Shown here in pieces: positions 8,825 to 16,004 of a stretch of 41,309 nt of DNA. The translations under genes were made by a program, and so were the position numbers. The stretch's first letter is position 1. Each line of letters starts with the position of its first letter. The stretch is from positions 1 to 41,309 of the forward strand of contig CAJGDB010000008.1 in NCBI GenBank assembly GCA_904502165.1, in the 5' to 3' direction. The stretch comes from an uncultured Akkermansia sp. (lineage in GTDB: Bacteria; Verrucomicrobiota; Verrucomicrobiia; Verrucomicrobiales; Akkermansiaceae). The notes under the pieces are model-generated. The model worked only from the letters and a program-made list of their open reading frames with translations. It was not told the origin of the DNA and made no database searches.

Positions 8825-8856
8825 AAAAACCTGCTGCGTAAATGCAGCAGGTTTTT
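8825..8856. terminator. Bidirectional intrinsic terminator downstream of rpsF
   Basis: A perfect 13-nt inverted repeat: AAAAACCTGCTGC (8825-8837), 6-nt loop, then its complement ending in TTTTT (8844-8856). Because of the A and T flanks it gives a GC stem plus U-run on both strands. It serves rpsF on the minus strand; on the plus strand it would stop anything coming out of the hairpin-dense region. Confidence 0.85.
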
Positions 8857-8896
8857 GAAAAAAAGGTGTATCGCGTTTCAACCGCGGTGAAGCGAT

Positions 8897-9175
8897 TTAC
8901 TTGGCGCGGTAGTACTGGTAGTGTACGCGCTCGTCGATGGCGAGAGCCTCGCGGGCGATGCGGATCACGGAGGGCTCGGCGTCGAACTGGAACAGCATGT
9001 ACTGACCGTGCGTCAGGTGGTTAGACTCATAAGCGAATTCACGACGACCCACATTTGTGGTGCCGGTCACCTTAGCGCCTGCAGCCTCAAGCTTCTCCGT
9101 CATGGCGGCGGTCAGCTCATCGAGGGTAGCAGAACCCTTCATGTTCAGAACGATCAGTGCTTCGTACTTTCTCAT
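8897..9175 (-). CDS. rpsF: 30S ribosomal protein S6
   Basis: S6 is a small-subunit protein of the platform that binds 16S rRNA together with S18. The 92-residue protein starts MRKYEALIVLNMKG, has the family's GRREFAYES region and ends HVNYQ-like (VHYQYYRAK). It stands alone here: the usual ssb and rpsR partners do not follow, and a strong terminator comes 40 nt after the stop. A TACATT at 9186-9191, 10 nt before the ATG, may be its -10, with only a weak -35 match; no Shine-Dalgarno is visible in that interval. Confidence 0.95.
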   Translation of the reverse strand: MRKYEALIVLNMKGSATLDELTAAMTEKLEAAGAKVTGTTNVGRREFAYESNHLTHGQYMLFQFDAEPSVIRIAREALAIDERVHYQYYRAK

Positions 9176-9250
9176 AACTTTTTTTAATGTAAGATCTCTT
9201 GCTTTCGCAAATGCGGTGGCCGATGATGCACCTTTTTTGCAAAGAAATCA

Positions 9251-9272
9251 AGCCTAAAGTGTGATTAAGGCT
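9251..9272 (-). terminator. Possible terminator after kdsD
   Basis: An imperfect hairpin (AGCCT/AGGCT arms with a mostly paired interior, 6-nt loop) lies 27 nt after the kdsD stop, followed on the minus strand by a T-rich stretch (TTGATTTCTTTG). The stem is short, so this is tentative. Confidence 0.35.
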
Positions 9273-9298
9273 AAATTTTCTGCATAAAGAGCCTTAAA

Positions 9299-10267
9299 TC
9301 AGATAAGTTTGAGGCGTACAAGGTCCTGTGTGTCGATAAGACCAACCGGCTTGCTGGCTTCGTCGAGCACCACGAGGTCGTCGATTCGGCGATCCTGCAG
9401 AGTCTTCACAGCAACGATGGCAAGCTTGTCGGCCTCCACATAGACAGGGTTCTTGGTCATGATATCGCGCACCGGCTGAGTACCGCAGGAGGGATCCTTC
9501 TGGTAGGCGCGGGCAAAGTCACCATGCGTGAACACACCAGCCAGGGAGCCATCCTCGTGCACCAGGATACAGGCACCCACACGGGCGGTGGACATGGCGA
9601 TGATGCAGTCCATGATAGAGGAAGATTCCGGCAGCTTGGCGAACTCTGTACGCATGATGTCGCTGATGCGGGTGAGCAGCGCACGCCCCAGGGAGCCACC
9701 GGGGTGGCTGCGGGCAAAGTCTTCCTTGGTAAAATTCTGAGCCTCAAGCAGAGCCATAGCCAGGGCATCGCCCATAACCAGCATGGCGGTGGAAGAGGAA
9801 GTGGGTGCCAGGTTCAGCGGGTCAGCCTCGCGCTCCACATGGGTGTTGAGCACCACATCAGAAAGCTGGGCAAGGGTAGAACCAGGCTTGCCGGTCATGC
9901 TGATGATGGGCATATCAAAGCGTTTCAGGAACGGCATGAGGGTGAGCAGCTCGGCCGTCTCACCGGAGTAGGACATGGCGATGCAGGCATCACCATCCTG
10001 CACGATACCGAGGTCTCCATGCAGGGCGTTCATGGTATCCAGCACCACGGAAGGAGCGCCGGTAGAGGTGAGAGTAGCAGCAATCTTATCACCAATGAGC
10101 CCGCTCTTACCCACACCCACAATAACAATCTTGTGGCCGGAGTTGATGGCCTTACGCATAGCTTCTACTGCTTCGTCGAAAGAGTTATCGAGCTCATCAC
10201 AAAGAACCTTGAGCGCTTCGATTTCATCTTCGAACACCTTCTTACCGCGGACGATATGGCTGATCAT
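9299..10267 (-). CDS. kdsD: Arabinose-5-phosphate isomerase (KpsF/GutQ family)
   Basis: This enzyme interconverts ribulose 5-phosphate and arabinose 5-phosphate, the precursor of Kdo in lipopolysaccharide. I start it at the ATG at 10267 (322 aa), the normal family length; the longer frame to 10369 would translate the efp terminator. The SIS domain (about 1-165) has VGVGKSGLIGDKIAATLTSTG and the MSYSGET loop, with the family HGDLGI and SHPGG motifs. Two CBS domains follow (about 200-322, IMRTEFAKLP and DIMTKNPVYVEADK). It is separated from efp by a terminator. With lpxC-fabZ later in the window it indicates a lipid A/Kdo-making outer membrane. Confidence 0.93.
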   Translation of the reverse strand: MISHIVRGKKVFEDEIEALKVLCDELDNSFDEAVEAMRKAINSGHKIVIVGVGKSGLIGDKIAATLTSTGAPSVVLDTMNALHGDLGIVQDGDACIAMSYSGETAELLTLMPFLKRFDMPIISMTGKPGSTLAQLSDVVLNTHVEREADPLNLAPTSSSTAMLVMGDALAMALLEAQNFTKEDFARSHPGGSLGRALLTRISDIMRTEFAKLPESSSIMDCIIAMSTARVGACILVHEDGSLAGVFTHGDFARAYQKDPSCGTQPVRDIMTKNPVYVEADKLAIVAVKTLQDRRIDDLVVLDEASKPVGLIDTQDLVRLKLI

Positions 10268-10325
10268 AATAGTAAAAAACTGTTTTAGTGGTTTCAGTCT
10301 ACCACAAGCAGCGCCGCCCTGCAAT

Positions 10326-10357
10326 AAAAAACCGCCGTGGAATTGCTTCCACGGCGG
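10326..10357 (-). terminator. Intrinsic terminator after efp
   Basis: A perfect 11-bp stem (CCGCCGTGGAA, 10332-10342, and its complement 10347-10357) around a TTGC loop, followed on the minus strand by six T residues (10326-10331). It lies 26 nt after the efp stop and shows that the upstream extension of the kdsD frame is not coding. Confidence 0.9.
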
Positions 10358-10382
10358 CAGAAAAAGCATTTGTCTACAAAAA

Positions 10383-10952
10383 TCAGTTGTTCACGCGGCC
10401 AAGGTAGGTACCATCTTCCGTCTTCACGGAGATACGCTGGCCTGCGGTGATGAACAGGGGCACCTGCACCACGAGACCCGTGGTCATGGTGGCACTCTTG
10501 TACACGTTGTTGGCGGAGTTGCCCTTCACGCCCTCGGGAGCCTCGGCCACTTCCATGGTGATGGCGGCGGGAAGCTCGATGGAGCATACGATTTCATCGG
10601 TGAAGAGGAGCACATACACACCACCCTCGATGAGGTAATCCTTAACGGGTTCCACAATATCCTCGCCCACGCAGACATCCTCGTAGGTCTCGGTGTTGAG
10701 GAAGTGGTAGCCCATGCCGTCCACGTAGGAGAATTCCATCTCCTCGCGGCTGAGCATCACACCCTCAAGGAAATCGTTGGAGGTGAGGCGCAGATTATAA
10801 TCCTTACCGGAAGCGATGCTGCGGATGGTCATCTGCACATAGGAGGCCATGCGGGGGGGAGTCTTGAGCTGGCTCTCACGCACAACGCAGATATCGCCGT
10901 TGTAGTTCACGGCGTGACCTTTGCGGAGCTGAATAACGGGAACTTTTGCCAT
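10383..10952 (-). CDS. efp: Elongation factor P
   Basis: EF-P enters the ribosomal E site and relieves stalling at polyproline stretches. The 189-residue, three-domain length is standard, with GHAVNYNGDICVV in domain I, LSREEMEFSYVDG at the domain II boundary and a C-terminal region ending GQRISVKTEDGTYLGRVNN. The loop that normally carries the modified residue reads LKTPPRMASYV, with Arg at position 34 where E. coli has the beta-lysylated Lys34, and with Pro-Pro instead of the usual Pro-Gly before it. That could mean an unmodified or differently modified EF-P. No modification enzyme (EpmA/B, EarP, YmfI) is in the window. Transcription is from a promoter 9 nt upstream of the start. Confidence 0.93.
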   Translation of the reverse strand: MAKVPVIQLRKGHAVNYNGDICVVRESQLKTPPRMASYVQMTIRSIASGKDYNLRLTSNDFLEGVMLSREEMEFSYVDGMGYHFLNTETYEDVCVGEDIVEPVKDYLIEGGVYVLLFTDEIVCSIELPAAITMEVAEAPEGVKGNSANNVYKSATMTTGLVVQVPLFITAGQRISVKTEDGTYLGRVNN

Positions 10953-10961
10953 AACGCGCGG

Positions 10962-10990
10962 AGATTAGCAGAGGAGTTGCTCGTAGTCAA
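10962..10990 (-). promoter_or_regulatory. efp promoter
   Basis: TTGACT (10985-10990), 17-nt spacer, TAATCT (10962-10967). The -10 ends 9 nt before the efp ATG, so the 5' leader should be only a few nucleotides, with no room for a Shine-Dalgarno sequence. Confidence 0.65.
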
Positions 10991-11054
10991 GCTTTTTCTC
11001 TTGAAAGAGCAGCTTTATCCAGGGCAAAGGCAGCATGAAACGACTCTCCCTGCC

Positions 11055-11534
11055 CTAATCCTTCTTGAGGAAGAAACGGACCATGAAAAAATTCACCGGC
11101 ACAACAATCAGGTACACGGGCAAGGGAAGCAGCGATTCAGGGCGCCCCAGCACAGGCAGGCATTCCACCAGCCACGGAGTAAGCCAGATAAGCAACAGGC
11201 TCAGTGCATCGCCTGCTCCAAGAACGCGGAAGGTATTAAGCAGCAGCAGGTGCATGCCGGCATTCACCGCATGGGCAAAGGCAAAACCAAGCCCCTTACG
11301 CATGCTTCCCTGCGTCTTGAACGTCCAGCGCAGCGAAACTACGTAGTTGGCAACAAAGCTCACAAGATATCCAACGGCATACGAAGCCGTCAATGCCAGC
11401 GCATTCGCAGGCCCCAGGCTGAACAGCCAGTTCACCAGCCAGTACACCCCCAGGTGCAGCAGCGTAGCTCCCACCCCCACTACAAAGAAGCGGAGAAATT
11501 CACCACCTGTCTGTTTCACTACTGAGCCAGCCAT
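11055..11534 (-). CDS. GtrA-family membrane protein
   Basis: A 159-residue protein with four hydrophobic segments (for example FLRFFVVGVGATLLHLGVYW and the segment around LLLIWLTPWLVECL), the pattern of GtrA proteins. Family members are proposed to help flip polyprenyl-phosphate-linked sugars or assist surface polysaccharide synthesis. The conserved N-terminal GVGATLLHLGVYWLV and FVANYVVSLRWTF blocks support the family. The ATG at 11534 is chosen over an upstream TTG (11570) because it has a GGAG seven nt upstream, one of the few clear Shine-Dalgarno sites in the window. It starts 16 nt after the stop of the SDR-like gene, so the two are probably one operon. Confidence 0.8.
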   Translation of the reverse strand: MAGSVVKQTGGEFLRFFVVGVGATLLHLGVYWLVNWLFSLGPANALALTASYAVGYLVSFVANYVVSLRWTFKTQGSMRKGLGFAFAHAVNAGMHLLLLNTFRVLGAGDALSLLLIWLTPWLVECLPVLGRPESLLPLPVYLIVVPVNFFMVRFFLKKD

Positions 11535-11550
11535 AGCCAGTCTCCGGCTT

Positions 11551-12345
11551 TTACACCATACCTGGTGCAAAATAAAACTTCATCAGCTCCATCTGGTCTT
11601 CCTTGGTTACGAGGTAGCCATCCTTCGGGTCGAGCCACTGGAAGGAATGGATGGAGGTGCGGTTCGAGCCGATGGGGTCACCCACCTCCGGGGCTCGCAG
11701 TCGTTTGGCAAGACCAGGATTGAGCAGATTCACCAGCTCGCTGGTTGTCAGCGGCGGCATGGCCGGAATTATGGCAGGAATACCCAGCGGGATGCAGCGG
11801 TCCACATCACCCAGGATTCGCTGGGGCAGATAGAGCTGGTGGTTCTCCTGCGGGGCAAAGGGAAGAGGTTCTTCAGAAGCATCCGGGGAGAGGAGTGTTG
11901 CCAGCAGAGGGTTGAAATCAGGCGTGGGCGTGGCTATCTCCGGCAGGTGCACATTGAGCACACGGCCATACTGGCGGTTCAGCTCGCGGTAGAGGTTAAT
12001 GCGGTTCTGCACATAGAGGTCATCACTCTGCTCCAGCGCAGGGGTATTTTCATCCGCTGTTTCAGGAAGCATATCGCAGGTGGTCACAAACACCGTAAGC
12101 TCCGGCTTGATATCGGCCAGATGGTTAATCAGGTAATTCGTGGCACGGGTATCTCCCTCCACATCAGCGCGGGTCTTGGCGGGGCCGTTAGCCACGGCAT
12201 TATCCAGATACACCATCATGCGGAAGGAGCGACCAAAGGTCAGCTTAAAGTTCTCCTTGTCAATCAGGTAGTCAAAATAACGGCGTTTCGTCCAATACTT
12301 GCCGAAAACCGTGCTTGCACCCAGGAATGCTGTTTCGTGTGCCAT
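11551..12345 (-). CDS. Uncharacterised protein, possibly a divergent extended SDR/NAD-epimerase fold
   Basis: A 264-residue cytoplasmic protein I cannot place firmly. The start, TAFLGASTVFGKYWTKR, is reminiscent of a Rossmann beta-alpha turn in sugar epimerases but lacks a clean Gly-x-x-Gly-x-x-Gly; a middle segment DIKPELTVFVTTCD and the later NRINLYRELNRQYGRVLNVHLPEI look like the Thr/Ser strand and the helix-plus-strand of extended SDRs, but no YxxxK is present. It is upstream of gtrA, which fits sugar-nucleotide or surface-glycan metabolism. A TATATC at 12352-12357, 6 nt before the ATG, may be its -10. Function unknown. Confidence 0.55.
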   Translation of the reverse strand: MAHETAFLGASTVFGKYWTKRRYFDYLIDKENFKLTFGRSFRMMVYLDNAVANGPAKTRADVEGDTRATNYLINHLADIKPELTVFVTTCDMLPETADENTPALEQSDDLYVQNRINLYRELNRQYGRVLNVHLPEIATPTPDFNPLLATLLSPDASEEPLPFAPQENHQLYLPQRILGDVDRCIPLGIPAIIPAMPPLTTSELVNLLNPGLAKRLRAPEVGDPIGSNRTSIHSFQWLDPKDGYLVTKEDQMELMKFYFAPGMV

Positions 12346-12422
12346 GAGAGTGATATAGATATGCTACGCTCCCGCATTCTATCCGATTTCCCGTCACATA
12401 GCAAGCAGGAAGAAACACAAAC

Positions 12423-12448
12423 CCGGCTTTTCTTCTCAGAAAAGCCGG
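12423..12448 (-). terminator. Terminator after glutamine synthetase
   Basis: A perfect 11-bp stem (CCGGCTTTTCT, 12423-12433, complement 12438-12448) with a 4-nt loop, followed on the minus strand by GTTTGTGTTTC. It lies 18 nt after the glutamine synthetase stop. Confidence 0.75.
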
Positions 12449-12466
12449 GGTTCAGGTAAGTTTCTC

Positions 12467-14605
12467 TTACTTACTGTGAATGTTCAGCATCTCGGCGTAA
12501 GTGGGCACCGGCCAGAGGTCGGCATCCACTATGGTTTCAAGCTGGTCCACCACTTCACGGGCAGCCATCATGGCGCTCCGCATGTGGGCAGGGCAGCCTT
12601 CGCTGATAGCGGCGCTCAAATCAGCAATGCGGTCGGGCAGCAAATCGTAGAGAGAACCCACAGCCTCGGCCTTGCCGGTAGCGGCCTTGAGGCCGGCGCT
12701 GATGCCGGAAGCCTGAATGGCGGCCACAGTATTGCAAATCTGGGTCATCTGCTCTGCCACAGCAGGCATGTAGATGGTTTCGAGCATGTTGAGGCAGGTC
12801 TTAGCCTCAATGTCAATAAGCTTTTCGTAGTTCTCAATCTGGATTTCCTTGCGGGCCAGCAGCTCAGCATTGGAAAGCACGCCGTACTTCTGCATGAGTT
12901 CCAGCGTATCCGGGCGGGAAAGCACCTCGAGAGCCTCCGGGGTGGACTTGATGTTGGGCAAGCCCCGGCGGGCGGCCTCCTCCACCCATTCTTCAGAATA
13001 GCCGTTGCCATTGAAGATGATGCGGCTGTGGGCGGTCACCATCTCAGCAATGAGCTTCTTCACCTCGTCTTTGAACTCTGGCTTACCGGCCACGGGTTCC
13101 AGACGGGTGGCAACCTCATCCAGCGATTCAGCCATGATGGTGTTGAGCACAGTCATAGGCCAGGCACAGGTCTGAGAAGACCCCACACCGCGGAACTCGA
13201 ACTTATTGCCAGTGAAGGCAAAGGGAGAGGTACGATTGCGGTCGGTCGTATCCTTGGGCAGCTCCGGCAGAGTATCAACACCCAGTTCCATGGTGGTCTT
13301 GGCGCAGGAACTCTTGGCACCGCCGTGCATAATCTGTTCCACGATATCGGTGAGCTCATCACCAAGGAAGATGCTCATAATCGCGGGCGGCGCTTCTGCT
13401 GCACCCAGGCGATGGTCATTACCTGCCTTGGAAATAGAGGCTCGCAGCAGGTCAGCATGGCGGTCAATACACTGAATGACGCTGGCCAGGAAGGTAAGGA
13501 AAAGCACATTGCTGTGCGGGGTCTTGCCCGGGGAGAACAGAGAGCCCAGCTCCGGGGTGGAAAGCGACCAGTTGTTGTGCTTGCCGCTGCCGTTCACCGA
13601 GCTGTAAGGCTTTTCGTGCAGCAGACATACCAGATTGAACTTCAGAGCCTGGCGCTCCAGAATATCCATAATGAGCACGTTGTGATCAACCGCCACGTTG
13701 CAGGGTTCAAACAGCGGGCAGATCTCAAACTGACCAGGAGCAGCCTCGTTGTGACGCGTCTTGGAGGGCACTCCGAGAGCCCACAGGGCGTGGTCCACGG
13801 AAGTCATGAACTCCAGCACGCGTTCCTTGATGGAACCAAAGTAATGATCCTCCATCTGCTGGTGCTTGGGCGGCAGGCAGCCGAAGAGAGTGCGGCCGGT
13901 TTCGATGAGGTCGGGACGCTGGATATACAGATCGCGGTCAATAAGGAAATATTCCTGCTCGGCACCCAGGTTTGTTTCCACAGTGCTGGGGGTGATTCCA
14001 AAACATGCCAGCACGCGCTTGGTCTGCTGGGCCACAGCCACCATGGAGCGCAGCAGCGGGGTCTTCTTGTCCAGCGCCTCACCGGTGTAGGAGCAGAATG
14101 CCGTAGGTATGCAAAGCGTCACCGTATTGGCAGTGCGTTTGATGAATGCCGGGCTGGTCGGGTCCCATGCAGTGTAGCCGCGGGCTTCGAACGTGGCGCG
14201 GATACCGCCGCTGGGGAAGGAGGAAGCATCCGGCTCGGCCTGGATGAGATTCTTGCCGGTGAACTCGAAAATCATGCCGCCCTTGCCATCCGGCTCCACG
14301 AAGGAGTCGTGCTTCTCAGCCGTGGCATCAGAAAGGGGCTGAAACCAGTGCGTGTAGTGCGTGGCACCCTTGGAAAGCGCCCATACCTTCATAGCCTGTG
14401 CCACTTCATCCGCAATGCTCATATCAAGCTTGCCACCCATCTGGATGGTTTGCATCATCTTCTTGAAGGCACTCTTGGAGAGGTACTTCTCCATGGTCTT
14501 GACACCAAAGGTATCGCTTCCGTACAAAGCCTCCAGGGCTTCCATGGGGTTCATTGTGCTTTCTTCAGCCATTGTGGTACACTGGTTGTATCTTGATTGT
14601 GGCAT
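12467..14605 (-). CDS. glnN: Glutamine synthetase type III
   Basis: Makes glutamine from glutamate, ammonia and ATP. The length of about 712 residues and the blocks GAEQEYFLID, NEAAPGQFEI, CPLFEPCNVAVDHN and VNGSGKHNNWSLSTPE are typical of the dodecameric GSIII (GlnN) class found in Bacteroidetes, Verrucomicrobiota and cyanobacteria, not of the 470-residue GSI. Ligands in EQE and the NGSGKHNNW loop are intact. ATGs at 14605, 14572 and 14554 are all possible; I see no ribosome-binding site that decides, and give the longest. No regulatory PII gene or amtB is next to it. A terminator follows. Confidence 0.95.
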   Translation of the reverse strand: MPQSRYNQCTTMAEESTMNPMEALEALYGSDTFGVKTMEKYLSKSAFKKMMQTIQMGGKLDMSIADEVAQAMKVWALSKGATHYTHWFQPLSDATAEKHDSFVEPDGKGGMIFEFTGKNLIQAEPDASSFPSGGIRATFEARGYTAWDPTSPAFIKRTANTVTLCIPTAFCSYTGEALDKKTPLLRSMVAVAQQTKRVLACFGITPSTVETNLGAEQEYFLIDRDLYIQRPDLIETGRTLFGCLPPKHQQMEDHYFGSIKERVLEFMTSVDHALWALGVPSKTRHNEAAPGQFEICPLFEPCNVAVDHNVLIMDILERQALKFNLVCLLHEKPYSSVNGSGKHNNWSLSTPELGSLFSPGKTPHSNVLFLTFLASVIQCIDRHADLLRASISKAGNDHRLGAAEAPPAIMSIFLGDELTDIVEQIMHGGAKSSCAKTTMELGVDTLPELPKDTTDRNRTSPFAFTGNKFEFRGVGSSQTCAWPMTVLNTIMAESLDEVATRLEPVAGKPEFKDEVKKLIAEMVTAHSRIIFNGNGYSEEWVEEAARRGLPNIKSTPEALEVLSRPDTLELMQKYGVLSNAELLARKEIQIENYEKLIDIEAKTCLNMLETIYMPAVAEQMTQICNTVAAIQASGISAGLKAATGKAEAVGSLYDLLPDRIADLSAAISEGCPAHMRSAMMAAREVVDQLETIVDADLWPVPTYAEMLNIHSK

Positions 14606-14691
14606 GCTCTATACGCCGCCACGCGCTGATTTTACTTGTTTTCCACGCACATGTACAGCAAAATTTCCAATACACCCGGCAGATTTAAATC

Positions 14692-14727
14692 AAAAGCGCC
14701 GCTGTTCATCTATCAACAGCGGCGCTT
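14692..14727 (-). terminator. Intrinsic terminator of the secreted protein operon
   Basis: A perfect 13-bp stem (AAGCGCCGCTGTT, 14694-14706; complement 14715-14727) with an 8-nt loop and TTTTGATTT on the minus strand. It lies 26 nt downstream of the stop at 14753, closing the two-gene operon 18404-14753. Confidence 0.8.
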
Positions 14728-14752
14728 ATTGCTCTATCGGGACAAAGGCTGA

Positions 14753-15979
14753 TTACTGCGGGCTGATTGTTATATCACCCCAGGTACTGCGCTTATCCGG
14801 CGCATTACCATAGGTGATTTCCAGCATCGGCTTCTTCAGGGAACTTTTCACCTTGAAAGTATAAGTCTGCTCCGTGTTTCCCCAGGTTACATGGCGGACA
14901 TTCTCATCCGCCGCAATACAGGTTTCGCCGTCCATCAGGCGCAGACGGTTGATTGTGATGCCATCGCGCCCGGTTTTAAGCTTAAACGTCACGTTATATG
15001 TACCGGGCTTATTCATAGGCACATCGTGCATCAGCATGGGGATGGGCGCAGCAGGAATAATCTGATCACTCCAACCCTGACCATAGCGGTACTCACGCAC
15101 CCAGTCACGAATGACGACAGGAGCAGAAAGGCCCAGAGCTGAATCGGGGTCCAGCTTTTTCATAGCCTTGGCGTATTTGATGATAAGCGGGCCACCTGCC
15201 ATGGAGCCATACGAGCGGCGGATATGACCGATGGCAGCAGCACAAGCGCGCTGTTTCTGCCAGGGCGTGAGCAACTTATTTTCCAGAGCAGCATCGAGCC
15301 GCTTCATGAATGCCTCCATACTTTCGTTATTCTGAGGGCCGAAACCAAAATTAAGAGCAGCCAGGCAGCCATGCTTATCTTCCGGGTCGATTTTTCTGAG
15401 AGTCTCCTTCAACTGATTGGGCCACTCGACTCCGTCCACCCGAGCAGCAGCAAGAACCAGGCGGGCTTTTTCTCCAGTGTCCTGAGTTGCGCCGGATTTA
15501 TCCAGCAGGCTCTGCTGCAGTTTTCTGGCCTCGCGACGCTGTTTGACAAGCTCAGCAACTTCAGCGGTGCTGGCGGTCATGAGCGGCTCACCATGCAGAG
15601 AAGCATACTGGCGGCCATCTTTCTCATAAAAAACGAGAGCGGGGTATGAGATATCTGCCATATCATGGGGGTAGCCAAGATGCCCCATCACGCTTTTCGC
15701 CCTGGCATTGTTCTTCTCCGTGCGATTCTGGTAAATAGGAGCCAGAATCAGCGCTGCGTCGTCTGCAGCCTGTTGCACCCCTTTATCGGCTATGAGTTTT
15801 TTGCAGAGTTTCTCTCCATAGCGGTCCCAGCCTTCCGGATAGATGAACAGTATGTACCCGGCATCGGATACCTTCTGCTTCGCGGCCTCTATGGTGGAGA
15901 ACTGCTGCGCAGCCTGGGCTGGAGCGGCCATAGTTACCAGTAAAGAGGCAGCCAGCGACAGAAAAAATGTTTTCTTCAT
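14753..15979 (-). CDS. Secreted protein with thioredoxin-like N-terminal domain and C-terminal beta-domain
   Basis: A 408-residue protein with a signal peptide (MKKTFFLSLAASLLVTMAAPAQA). Residues about 35-145 read like a thioredoxin fold (AGYILFIYPEGWDRYGEKLCKKL, later YPALVFYEKDGRQY), but the CxxC redox motif is replaced by WDRYGEKLC, so it is not a normal oxidoreductase. After a helical middle, the last 110 residues look like a beta-sandwich (KPGTYNVTFKLKTGRDGITI, TYTFKVKSSLKKPMLEI), as in carbohydrate-binding or jelly-roll domains. It starts 25 nt after the stop of the upstream 799-aa gene with no terminator between, so the pair is one operon. The function is unknown; a shared extracellular role is inferred. 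Confidence 0.7.
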   Translation of the reverse strand: MKKTFFLSLAASLLVTMAAPAQAAQQFSTIEAAKQKVSDAGYILFIYPEGWDRYGEKLCKKLIADKGVQQAADDAALILAPIYQNRTEKNNARAKSVMGHLGYPHDMADISYPALVFYEKDGRQYASLHGEPLMTASTAEVAELVKQRREARKLQQSLLDKSGATQDTGEKARLVLAAARVDGVEWPNQLKETLRKIDPEDKHGCLAALNFGFGPQNNESMEAFMKRLDAALENKLLTPWQKQRACAAAIGHIRRSYGSMAGGPLIIKYAKAMKKLDPDSALGLSAPVVIRDWVREYRYGQGWSDQIIPAAPIPMLMHDVPMNKPGTYNVTFKLKTGRDGITINRLRLMDGETCIAADENVRHVTWGNTEQTYTFKVKSSLKKPMLEITYGNAPDKRSTWGDITISPQ

Positions 15980-16004
15980 TTGGATTATCTAAGGTAAGAA
16001 GTTA

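Noticed and set aside
8500..8856. CRISPR array
   Set aside because: The repeats are inverted, of different sizes and not regularly spaced.
10268..10369. N-terminal extension of KdsD
   Set aside because: The extension is translated from the efp terminator hairpin, and the family length fits the ATG at 10267.
9975..11525. A 516-codon plus-strand frame opposite kdsD, efp and gtrA
   Set aside because: It crosses a terminator, a promoter and three genes on the other strand; the translation has shadow composition.
12476..14596. A 706-codon open frame on the plus strand opposite glutamine synthetase
   Set aside because: It mirrors the strongly biased codons of glnN; its translation is His/Gly/Arg-rich, shows no recognisable domain, and the minus-strand product is unmistakable.
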